A stretch of DNA of 64,000 nt, taken from positions 3,968,001-4,032,000 of the forward strand of contig OZ244919.1 of assembly GCA_965221845.1 (NCBI GenBank), read 5' to 3'. The notes beneath the pieces are model-generated. The model had not been told where the DNA came from and searched no databases. It saw nothing but the letters and a program-made list of their open reading frames with translations. The position numbers and the translations under genes were made by a program. Position 1 is the stretch's first letter, and each line of letters starts with the position of its first letter. The stretch is from JAJEFO01 sp965221845. GTDB taxonomy: Bacteria > Pseudomonadota > Alphaproteobacteria > Rhodobacterales > Rhodobacteraceae. Shown here one piece after another: positions 45,393 through 53,141 of the stretch.

Positions 45393-46310
45393 CTATTCCG
45401 CGGGCAGGAGCGGCGCGCCCCGGCGGGCCTGCAGGAAGGCCCAGATCGATCTCGTCGACCGGTTGGAGCGCTGAGGGTCCCTGAACAGCCGGATCTCGAG
45501 GTCGATCTCCCAGTCCGGATCGCCGGTGCGGACCAGCAGCCCGCTTTCGATGTCCGGCGCGACGAGGCTTCTGGGCAGCCAGGCGATTCCGTCGCCCGCA
45601 TGCGCCCGGATCCGGAGCGCGCCGGCCATCGAGTTTTCATAGACCGTGCGCAGCCGGCCGGTCAGGCCCCTTTCGGCAAGCATCGCCTGCAGGAGCTGCC
45701 CGATCGGCGCGGCATCGCCGAAACGCAGGTACGGCATCTCGATGCCCGGCGCGTCGAGGCGGAAAATCGGGCGCCCGCCTGCGCCGGGCCTGCAGACCGG
45801 GATGAGCCTGTCGCTGCCGATCGGGATCGAGTCGAAGGGCCCGGACGGCCGGGTGCCGGCTTGCTGGTAGGCGATCACGAAATCCACGTCGCCTCGCTTG
45901 AGGTCGCGCAGGCAGTTCGGCAAGTCATCCGCGCGCAGCCTGGACAGGATCGGGCCATAGGCCCTTTCCAGCATCTGCAGCCAGGCAGGGTAGAAACGCC
46001 AGCCGATGGAGTGCTGCGCGCCGAACGTGACGACATACTTGTCGGGCAGCGACTGCGCCTCCAGGATCTGGCTGCGCTCGCGCTCTATCCTCGCCAGCGC
46101 GTGCAGTCCGGCTTCCAGCATTTGCGCACCGGCTTCGGTCAGCTCGACGGGCTGGCGGGAGCGGTCGACCAGCAAGGCGCCCACCCAGCTTTCCAGGGAC
46201 TTGATTCGACGGCTCAGGGCAGGCTGGCTGAGGTTGCCCAGGGCAGCCGCCTGGGAAAAGTTGCCGGTCTTGCGCAGCCGGTCAAGGTCGCGGAAATGGT
46301 AGACGTCCAT
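45393..46310 (-). CDS. LysR-family transcriptional regulator
   Basis: A 305-aa regulator starting MDVYHFRDLDRLRKTGNFSQAA. The N-terminal helix-turn-helix (FSQAAALGNLSQPALSRRIKSLE) is followed by the two-lobe periplasmic-binding-like effector domain (GDVDFVIAYQQAG, GDGIAWLPRSLV). The ATG at 46308-46310 was preferred to an upstream start because LysR homology begins there. It is divergent from the cysteate-lyase-like gene with about 110 bp between, so it most likely controls that gene and the ABC transporter. Confidence 0.88.
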   Translation of the reverse strand: MDVYHFRDLDRLRKTGNFSQAAALGNLSQPALSRRIKSLESWVGALLVDRSRQPVELTEAGAQMLEAGLHALARIERERSQILEAQSLPDKYVVTFGAQHSIGWRFYPAWLQMLERAYGPILSRLRADDLPNCLRDLKRGDVDFVIAYQQAGTRPSGPFDSIPIGSDRLIPVCRPGAGGRPIFRLDAPGIEMPYLRFGDAAPIGQLLQAMLAERGLTGRLRTVYENSMAGALRIRAHAGDGIAWLPRSLVAPDIESGLLVRTGDPDWEIDLEIRLFRDPQRSNRSTRSIWAFLQARRGAPLLPAE

Positions 46311-46323
46311 GACGGGCTTCGTA

Positions 46324-46338
46324 ATGCAGAATCCGCAT
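46324..46338. promoter_or_regulatory. LysR-type T-N11-A palindrome
   Basis: ATGC (46324-46327) and GCAT (46335-46338) flank a 7-base centre, giving the T-N11-A form expected of LysR recognition boxes. It lies in the gap between the divergent LysR gene and the cysteate-lyase-like gene. The assignment rests on pattern and position. Confidence 0.45.
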
Positions 46339-46420
46339 AATGTCATCCAAACATAACAATGGATTATCAGCGGCTTCCGCACTAGGCTCCATTGATCTTG
46401 AAGTGACCTTGGATGCGGCC

Positions 46421-47464
46421 ATGGCTGACGTCGGACTGTTGGGGCGCGAGACGCGGCGGATTGACTTCGGCCGCTTCCCGCGCATCGGCCTTTGCCACCG
46501 GCCCACGCCGACCGAGGCGTTGCCGCGCCTGACCGAACTGATGGGCGGGCCGCGACTGTTCGTCAAGCGCGACGACTGCACGGGCCTGGCCACCGGCGGC
46601 AACAAGGCCCGCAAGCTGGAGTTCCTCGTGGGCGAGGCGATGCGCGACAAGGCGGACATGCTTGTCACCCAAGGTGCGGTGCAGTCGAACCATGTACGCC
46701 AGACGGCGGCTGCGGCCTGCAAGGTCGGCATGAAATGCCACGTTCTCCTGGAGCGCCGCGTGCCGGGCCGCGACGCCGCCTACGAGGAGACCGGCAACGT
46801 GCTTCTGGACAGCCTTTTCGGCGCCACCCACGAGTTCCGTCCCGCCGGGCTCGACATGAATGCCGAGGTCGAGGCGGCGACCAGGGCGCTTCGCGCCGAG
46901 GGGCATCGCCCCTACTGCATCCCCGGCGGCGGCTCGAACCCGACCGGCGCGCTTGGCTACGCCAGCTGCGCCCAGGAAATCGCCGACCATTGCCGCGAGA
47001 CCGGCCAGCGCTTTGACTGGCTGGTCATGGGCACCGGCAGCACCGGCACCCAGTCCGGCCTGGTCGCAGGCTTTGCCGCAATCGGGCACGACCTGCCCGT
47101 GATGGGCGTCAGCGTTCGCCATGCGCGCGAAAGGCAGGTGAAAGCCGTCCGCGGGCTTGCCCGGAAGACGCTGGAGAGACTCGGCGGGGACGACGTGCCG
47201 CTAAGCAGGATCCTCGTGGATGACGGCTATGTCGGCGAAGGCTACGGAATCCCGGCCGAGTCGACGCTTGAGGCGATTCGCCTTACCGCCCGGCAGGAGG
47301 GCATGCTGCTTGACCCCGTCTATTCGGCCAAGGCAATGGCCGGACTCATCGGCATGATCCGCAAGGGGTTTTTCAAGCCCAGCGACACGGTTCTGTTCCT
47401 GCATACCGGAGGAAGCGCGTCGCTGTTCGCGTATCAGGCGGAGATCGCCGCATCGATGAACTGA
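46421..47464 (+). CDS. cuyA: PLP-dependent L-cysteate sulfo-lyase / D-cysteine desulfhydrase family enzyme
   Basis: A 347-aa tryptophan-synthase-beta-fold PLP enzyme. KRDDCTGLATGGNKARKLEF carries the PLP lysine. QGAVQSNHVRQTAAAAC is the phosphate/substrate loop. GNVLLDSLFGA, DMNAEVEAA and PYCIPGGGSNPTGALGY follow. As I recall the family, these fit CuyA of marine alphaproteobacteria (cysteate to pyruvate, ammonia and sulfite) better than enteric D-cysteine desulfhydrase. ATG 46421 gives the usual length; an in-frame ATG at 46340 would add 27 non-homologous residues. It is first in an operon with a betaine-type ABC transporter, which is an unusual partner. Confidence 0.75.
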   Translation: MADVGLLGRETRRIDFGRFPRIGLCHRPTPTEALPRLTELMGGPRLFVKRDDCTGLATGGNKARKLEFLVGEAMRDKADMLVTQGAVQSNHVRQTAAAACKVGMKCHVLLERRVPGRDAAYEETGNVLLDSLFGATHEFRPAGLDMNAEVEAATRALRAEGHRPYCIPGGGSNPTGALGYASCAQEIADHCRETGQRFDWLVMGTGSTGTQSGLVAGFAAIGHDLPVMGVSVRHARERQVKAVRGLARKTLERLGGDDVPLSRILVDDGYVGEGYGIPAESTLEAIRLTARQEGMLLDPVYSAKAMAGLIGMIRKGFFKPSDTVLFLHTGGSASLFAYQAEIAASMN

Positions 47465-47508
47465 CCGGACGCCGGAGCAACGGCGCGAAACCAACCATGG
47501 AGGAAACC

Positions 47509-48474
47509 ATGAACACTGCATTGAAGACGTTCGGCCTCGCGGCGGCCGCCAGCCTCGGGGCGCTGCCCGCGCTGTCTGCCGAGGAGGTCAAGATCGGCCT
47601 GCCGTCCTGGACCGGCGCGCAAGCGATCGGGCACCTGCTCGGCGAGGTCGTCACCTCGCGCATTGGCGGAAAGGTCGAGTACGTCCCCGGGAACAACGCC
47701 ACGATCTTCCAGGCCATGGACCAGGGCAAGGGCGACATAGACGTGCACCCGGACGTCTGGCTGCCGAACCAGGAGAGCTTCACCAACAAGTACGTCGAGG
47801 GCGCGGGCACCGTGGTGCTGTCCTCCAACCCCTACGAAGGCAACCAGGGCTTCTGCGTCTCCGAGGACTTCGGCGAGGCCAACAACATCACCGACATCGC
47901 CGACCTTGGCCGTCCGGACGTGGCCGCACTGATGGACGGCGACGGAAACGGGAAGGGCGAGATGTGGATCGGCGCGCCGGGCTGGGCCTCCGCCAACGTC
48001 AACGAAGTCAAGACGCGGGACTACGGGCTGCTTGACTTCATCGAGCCGATCCGGGCCGAGGAAAGCGTGAAGACGGCGCGCATCCGCGACTCCATCGCCA
48101 AGGGCGAAGGCTACGCGTTCTACTGCTACAAGCCGCATGCGGTGTGGTTCATGTTCGACGTGAGGATGCTCAGCGAGCCGTCCTACGACCCGGAGAAATA
48201 CGTGATGGTCCAGCCTTCGGACGACGCCGACTGGTACAACAAGTCCATGGTTGCCACGAAAGACGCGCTGAAGGACGTGCAGATCGCGTGGTCGAGGTCG
48301 CTCGAGGAGCGCTCGCCGGCCATCGCGGAGTTCCTTGCCAGCTTCGCGCTGACAGCGGACGACGTCAGCGGCCTGGCATTCGAGGTCAGCGCCAACGGCC
48401 GCGACCCCTCAGAGGTCGCGAGCGAATGGGTGGCGGCCAATTCCGACCGCGTCGACTCGTGGCTGGGCCTCTGA
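47509..48474 (+). CDS. glycine betaine/choline-type ABC transporter substrate-binding protein
   Basis: A 321-aa periplasmic protein of the OpuAC/ProX class. Signal peptide MNTALKTFGLAAAASLGALPALSA, mature start EEVKIGLPSWTGAQAIGHL. Tryptophans at equivalent places of the aromatic box are visible in LPSWTG, HPDVWLPNQ, GAPGWASAN and KPHAVWFMF; these bind quaternary ammonium groups by cation-pi contacts. ATG 47509 sits just after GGAGGAAACC. The ligand is therefore expected to be a trimethylammonium or similar zwitterion. Confidence 0.88.
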   Translation: MNTALKTFGLAAAASLGALPALSAEEVKIGLPSWTGAQAIGHLLGEVVTSRIGGKVEYVPGNNATIFQAMDQGKGDIDVHPDVWLPNQESFTNKYVEGAGTVVLSSNPYEGNQGFCVSEDFGEANNITDIADLGRPDVAALMDGDGNGKGEMWIGAPGWASANVNEVKTRDYGLLDFIEPIRAEESVKTARIRDSIAKGEGYAFYCYKPHAVWFMFDVRMLSEPSYDPEKYVMVQPSDDADWYNKSMVATKDALKDVQIAWSRSLEERSPAIAEFLASFALTADDVSGLAFEVSANGRDPSEVASEWVAANSDRVDSWLGL

Positions 48475-48555
48475 TTCGCGGCGGATCAGGGCCCTGGCGG
48501 CGCCGGCCATGACCGGCGCCGCCGCACCCGTCCCGGCCTGCAGGCTGCCGGCGGC

Positions 48556-49593
48556 ATGACCGGCAGCGCCGTCATCAGGCTCTCCAACGTCTGGAAGGTG
48601 TTCGGCGACAACGCCGATGTCGCGCTGAAGGCGATCCGCGATCGGGGGCTGGGCAAGGCCGACGTCCTGTCGGAGTACAACGCGGTGGTCGGCGTGGCCG
48701 ATGTCAGCCTGTCGGTGAACCGGGGCGAGATTTTCTGCGTCATGGGCCTTTCCGGGAGCGGCAAGTCCACGCTGGTGCGCCATTTCAACCGCCTGCTTGA
48801 GCCCACGTCGGGCAGGATCGAGGTCGAGGGCACCGATGTCATGGCTCTCGGCACCCGCGAGCTGCAGAGGTTCCGCAACCGGAAGATCGGCATGGTCTTC
48901 CAGAACTTCGCGCTGATGCCGCATCGCTCCGTGCTGGACAACGTCGCGATGCCGCTGGAGATCCGGCAGGTCGCGAAGAACGAACGGATGCGGCAGGCCG
49001 CCGCCATACTGGACGTCGTGGAGCTTGGCGCCTGGGGATCCAAGTTCGCTCACGAACTCTCCGGCGGCATGCAGCAGCGCGTCGGCCTTGCCCGCGCCCT
49101 TGCGGCGAACCCGGACGTTCTCCTGATGGACGAGCCGTTCTCGGCGCTCGACCCGCTGATACGGCGACAGTTGCAGGACGAGTTCATCAAGCTCTCCAGG
49201 ATGCTGAGGAAGACCACCGTCTTCATCACCCATGACCTCGACGAGGCTGTCCGCATCGGCGACCGCATCGCGATCATGCGCGACGGGCGCATGGTGCAGG
49301 TCGGCACCGCCGAAGACATCGTGATGCATCCCGCCGATGACTACGTGGCCGATTTCGTGGCCGGCATCTCGCGGCTGAAGGTCGTGCACGCGCATGCCGT
49401 GATGCAGCCGCTTCGCGCCCCCGTGCCGGCCGGCGCGCCGCGCGTGGACGGGGGCGAAACGCTCAGCACGCTGATCAACCTGGCCATCGACGACGATCTC
49501 CCGATCATCGTGCAGGACAAGGGCCGCGACGTCGGCGTCATTACCCGTGCAGACCTGCTGCGCACGGTGATCGAGGGGACGGAGGTATCATGA
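48556..49593 (+). CDS. betaine-type ABC transporter ATP-binding protein
   Basis: A 345-aa ATPase of the ProV/OpuAA class. Walker A GLSGSGKST (~70-78), signature LSGGMQQRVGLARALA, Walker B LLMDEPFSALDP and the switch TVFITHDLDEA are intact. The C-terminal extension (INLAIDDDLPIIVQDKGRDVGVITRADLL) looks like a CBS-type regulatory piece, which in related importers senses ionic strength. The insert KAIRDRGLGKADVLSEYNAVVGV before Walker A is typical of the choline/betaine subgroup in parts. It overlaps the permease gene by 4 bp. Confidence 0.9.
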   Translation: MTGSAVIRLSNVWKVFGDNADVALKAIRDRGLGKADVLSEYNAVVGVADVSLSVNRGEIFCVMGLSGSGKSTLVRHFNRLLEPTSGRIEVEGTDVMALGTRELQRFRNRKIGMVFQNFALMPHRSVLDNVAMPLEIRQVAKNERMRQAAAILDVVELGAWGSKFAHELSGGMQQRVGLARALAANPDVLLMDEPFSALDPLIRRQLQDEFIKLSRMLRKTTVFITHDLDEAVRIGDRIAIMRDGRMVQVGTAEDIVMHPADDYVADFVAGISRLKVVHAHAVMQPLRAPVPAGAPRVDGGETLSTLINLAIDDDLPIIVQDKGRDVGVITRADLLRTVIEGTEVS

Positions 49594-51131
49594 CCGAGAC
49601 GGCAGCCAATCCGCTGGAAGCCACCGGCACCGAAGTCGCGCGGGCCTATGTCGAAGAGCGCAAGGACAACATCCGTGTCTTCGTGCGCACGAGTCCCGAC
49701 TACTACGTCAGGATGTTCGACAGGATCGGCGCCTCGTCCAGGTTCACGCCGACGCTGAACCCGATGGCCGGGCTGTTCGGCCCGGCCTGGTTTGGCGCGC
49801 GCGGGCTCTGGAACTGGGCGCTGCCGTTCCTGGTCATCGAGGCCCTGGCCGCCGTGCAGGTCGCGCGCGGGCTGTTCGGCGACCTCGCCGCTGACGCGAT
49901 GGCGCGGATTGCATCCATCGAGGGCACGCTGGAGCTGCGCCGCAAGCAGCTTGCCGCGGCCATCGAGAACGGCACCGACAAGATCGACGTATACCAGAGG
50001 AGCGTCGATTCCCTGGAGGCCAACATCGGCGGCATCCGGGACGAGGCCGCGGCCCTCGCCGCGCAGGGGCCGGCAATCGCGCTCACCGGCATGGCGATCC
50101 TCGCCCTCGCCAAGCTGGCGCAGTCGCTCTTGGCGAACACGGCGCTTGAGGCGCGGTTCTCCGACTGGGTCAGCGACCGCTCGATCCGCTCCGGCATGCC
50201 CTTTACGCAGATTGCGTTCAGCGCGGTCTTCATGACGCTGATCGTGGCGGCGGCGGTGCTGCACTACTCTTTCCCGGGCCGGTTCGCGCTGCTCAGCGAC
50301 TTCCCCACCGATCCCGAGATCCGCCTGACGGGCATCGGCGGCGTCGAGGGCTTCTTCGACTGGGCGGTGCTGAACGGAGAGGCGCTGTTCGACGCGATCA
50401 CCTATTCCATCCGCCTGGTGCTGGACGCGCTGGAGACCGTCTTCGTCAGCACGCCCTGGATCGTGATCGCCTCGCTCATCGTCCTTCTGACCTGGCTGAC
50501 GGCGGGCGTGCGGACGGCCATCTACTCCGGCGCGTTCCTCGCCTACATGGGCCTCCTGGGCTTCTGGGAAAAGGCGATGACGACACTGGCGTTGCTCGGC
50601 ACGGCCGCCTGCCTGTCGATCGTCATCGGCATCCCCCTGGGCATGTTCGCTGCGCGCCGCCCAAGGTTCTACAGGCTCATCCAGCCGATCATGGATTTCA
50701 TGCAGACAATGCCCGCCTTCGTCTTCATGATTCCCGTCATCGCGTTCTTCGGCACGGGCAAGCCGGCGGCGGTGGTGACCACGATGATATTCGGCGGCAC
50801 CCCGGTGGTGCGCCTGACGGTCCTGGGGCTGCGCGGCGTGCCGGAGAGCGTGCGTGAGGCCGCGATCAGCTTCGGCGCGAACAAGTGGTACCTTCTCACG
50901 AAGGTTGACCTTCCGCTTGCCAGCCCCTCGATCCGTGCGGGCATCAACCAGACGATCATGCTGTCGCTCGCCATGGTCGTTGTCGCCTCCCTGATCGGCG
51001 CCAAGGGTCTCGGCGAGGACGTGCTTGAGGCCTTGCAGTACGCCAATGTGGGGCAGGGTATCCTGGCCGGGTTCTCGATCCTCTTCTGCGCGATGATTCT
51101 CGACCGCATCGTGCAGGGCGGCCGCCGGTGA
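49590..51131 (+). CDS. betaine-type ABC transporter permease with an extra N-terminal domain
   Basis: A 513-aa inner-membrane protein, longer than the ~280-350 aa of classic ProW/OpuAB. Residues ~1-200 contain a DUF2628-like opening (FVRTSPDYYVRMFDRIG, NPMAGLFGPAWFGARGLWNWALPFLVIE), then a helical, probably coiled segment (ASIEGTLELRRKQLAAAIENG). The C-terminal half is a standard permease: IVIGIPLGMFAARRP, DFMQTMPAFVFMIPVIAFFG and the ATPase-contacting loop EAAISFGANKWYLLTKVDLPLA. The extra domain may sense membrane or envelope state. Confidence 0.85.
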   Translation: MTETAANPLEATGTEVARAYVEERKDNIRVFVRTSPDYYVRMFDRIGASSRFTPTLNPMAGLFGPAWFGARGLWNWALPFLVIEALAAVQVARGLFGDLAADAMARIASIEGTLELRRKQLAAAIENGTDKIDVYQRSVDSLEANIGGIRDEAAALAAQGPAIALTGMAILALAKLAQSLLANTALEARFSDWVSDRSIRSGMPFTQIAFSAVFMTLIVAAAVLHYSFPGRFALLSDFPTDPEIRLTGIGGVEGFFDWAVLNGEALFDAITYSIRLVLDALETVFVSTPWIVIASLIVLLTWLTAGVRTAIYSGAFLAYMGLLGFWEKAMTTLALLGTAACLSIVIGIPLGMFAARRPRFYRLIQPIMDFMQTMPAFVFMIPVIAFFGTGKPAAVVTTMIFGGTPVVRLTVLGLRGVPESVREAAISFGANKWYLLTKVDLPLASPSIRAGINQTIMLSLAMVVVASLIGAKGLGEDVLEALQYANVGQGILAGFSILFCAMILDRIVQGGRR

Positions 51132-51835
51132 GGCCGCTGCTCCTGGTTCACGGCCTCATGGGCGGCAGCGATCAATGGACCTTGCATGCCCCGCTGGCGG
51201 AGGGACGCGACCTGGTGGCCGTCGACCTGCCGGGCTTTGGCAAGAACGCGCATCTGCCGCCCGTCAGCACGATCAGGGGACTTGCGGAATGGGCGCTTGC
51301 AGAGATCGCGTCCCGGGAATTCGACCTGCTCGGCCACTCGATGGGCGGGATGGTCGCGCAGGAGATGGTGCGCCTGGCTCCTCGCCGCGTCTGCAGGCTG
51401 GCGCTCTGCGGAACCGGCGCGACCGGCGAGATGCCGGGGCGGTTCGAGCCGATTCAAGCCTCCATCCGGCGTGTCCGGACAGAGGGCGCTCGGCACACCG
51501 CGCGCCGGATCGCCGCGACATGGTTTGCCGAGCGCGAGTCGGCGCCTGGATACCCCGCCTGCGCCGCGGTCGCCGAGCGAGCAGGACCGGCGGCGATCGT
51601 CGCGGGGCTGGAAGCCATGCGCGGCTGGTCCGGGCTTGATCGCCTTGCAGGCATTGCCGTGCCTGCGCTGGTCCTTTGGGGAGACCGCGACCGCAGCTAC
51701 GCGTGGTCGCAGATCGAGACGCTGTGGCGGAGGATCCCCGGCTGCAGCCTCGCGGTCGTGCCCGCCTGCGCGCATGCGGTCCATCTCGAGCGTCCTCGGC
51801 AATTCAACGCGTTGACCGCCGATTTCCTCGCCTAG
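51128..51835 (+). CDS. alpha/beta-fold hydrolase
   Basis: A 235-aa hydrolase starting with GTG that overlaps the permease stop. The oxyanion segment LLVHGLMGGSDQW, the nucleophile elbow GHSMGG (Ser near 72), the acid in LVLWGDRDRSY and the His in ACAHAVHLERP form a complete catalytic triad. Being co-translated with the importer, it probably opens an ester, amide or lactone of the imported compound. The substrate is not readable from the sequence. Confidence 0.85.
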   Translation: MRPLLLVHGLMGGSDQWTLHAPLAEGRDLVAVDLPGFGKNAHLPPVSTIRGLAEWALAEIASREFDLLGHSMGGMVAQEMVRLAPRRVCRLALCGTGATGEMPGRFEPIQASIRRVRTEGARHTARRIAATWFAERESAPGYPACAAVAERAGPAAIVAGLEAMRGWSGLDRLAGIAVPALVLWGDRDRSYAWSQIETLWRRIPGCSLAVVPACAHAVHLERPRQFNALTADFLA

Positions 51836-52364
51836 CCGTGAGCGAGCGCCTCCGTGCATCGCCCGCCCTGCCGTGCGAAAGCGGAGCCGGCGGCTGTTTT
51901 GGGCGCAAAGCCCTTGGCGTTGGCGCGGACGGCCATGCAGCCGGAACCCGCCAATGCGCCGGCATGCAGGCCGCCCCGCCTTGGGCATGGCCGGCGTCCG
52001 GAGCGGTGGGCCCGCGACGCCCTCCATGGGTCCGGGGGTCCAGGCCGGTTTCCGCCGGGGTCCGGTCGAAGGGGCGAGGCAGGGCAGGCGCCTCTGCGGC
52101 GCCCGCGGGCGGAGGCGGAAGGAAGGCGTCTTGGAGCGTGCCACGGGGCCGTGAAGGGGCGCCGGCGAGGCCGCCCGCTGCGTCGCGTCCGGATCCCGGC
52201 CGGCGCGGACCCGGTCCGGGCAGGTTCGGCAGACTCCGGCGCGCTGGAAAGAACGGGCCGCGAGATGCCGTTCGACTCTGGCGAACGCTGACGTGATCTG
52301 ACATGGGTGGGCTGACCGACTGCAAGCGCTCACGCGCGGCTCCTGAAGGGCTTCGAGGGAAAAC
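51836..52364. other. intergenic stretch at the end of the birA-coaX island, no gene seen
   Basis: About 530 bp of very GC-rich sequence between the hydrolase and coaX. Open frames are unconvincing and no motif is recognised. It may contain the right boundary of the inserted island, but no inverted or direct repeat that would mark it was found by eye. Confidence 0.4.
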
Positions 52365-53141
52365 ATGCTTCTGTGCATCGACGCCGGCAACACGAACTCC
52401 GTCTTCGCGATCTGGGACGGCACGTCTTTCCTGGGCACCTGGCGCGCCTCGACCGGGCGCCAGAGGACCGCGGACCAGTATTTCGTGTGGCTTTCGACGC
52501 TGATGGAGGCCCGGGGCCTGGCGGGCGTCAAGATCGACGAGGTCGTGATTTCCTCGACGGTGCCGCGCGTCGTTTTCAACCTTCGCGTCCTCTGCAGCGG
52601 ATACTTCAACTGCAGGCCGCTGGTCGTTGGCAAGCCGGACTGCCTTCTTCCGGTCCCCTCAAGGGTCGAGGCGGGCGTCACGCCGGGCCCGGACCGGCTT
52701 GCCAACGCGGCGGCGACCTTTGACCGGCATGGCGGGGACGCAATCGTCGTCGACTTTGGCACCGCGACGAATTTCGACGTCGTGGCGCATGACGGCGCCT
52801 ACGCCGGCGGCGTGATCGCGCCTGGCGTGAATCTCAGCCTCGAGGCGCTTCATGCCGGGGCGGCAGCCCTTCCGCACGTGGACATCACGCGGCCTGAAAG
52901 GGTGATCGGCGCCAATACCGTGGCCTGCATCCAGTCAGGCGTCTACTGGGGCTACAGCGGGCTGATCGAGGGCGTCGTGGCGCGCATCAAGGCGGAGTGC
53001 GGGCGGGACATGAAAGTCATCGGCACGGGCGGGCTGGCGCCGCTGTTCGCGCAGGGCGACATCCGGTTCGACGCGATCGACGACGACCTGACGATCTACG
53101 GCCTGACCGTCATTCACCGCTTGAACAGGGATCGCACATGA
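52365..53141 (+). CDS. coaX: type III pantothenate kinase
   Basis: A 258-aa ASKHA-fold kinase. MLLCIDAGNTNSVFAIWDG is the phosphate-1 motif, TPGPDRLANAAATFDRHGG the pantothenate-binding region, and VVDFGTATNFDVV the phosphate-2 motif. It phosphorylates pantothenate in the first step of CoA synthesis and needs a monovalent cation. It overlaps the RNase J gene, the arrangement usual in Rhodobacterales, but its normal upstream neighbour birA is 8.4 kb away. Confidence 0.95.
   Translation: MLLCIDAGNTNSVFAIWDGTSFLGTWRASTGRQRTADQYFVWLSTLMEARGLAGVKIDEVVISSTVPRVVFNLRVLCSGYFNCRPLVVGKPDCLLPVPSRVEAGVTPGPDRLANAAATFDRHGGDAIVVDFGTATNFDVVAHDGAYAGGVIAPGVNLSLEALHAGAAALPHVDITRPERVIGANTVACIQSGVYWGYSGLIEGVVARIKAECGRDMKVIGTGGLAPLFAQGDIRFDAIDDDLTIYGLTVIHRLNRDRT

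Noticed and set aside
46340..46420. Upstream start for the cysteate-lyase-like gene
   Set aside because: The added 27 residues show no family similarity and would cover most of the divergent promoter region. It remains a less likely alternative.
52997..53137. 47-codon extension of RNase J into coaX
   Set aside because: Homology starts at ERLFYLPLGGADEVG after ATG 53138, and the extension is out of frame coding of coaX.
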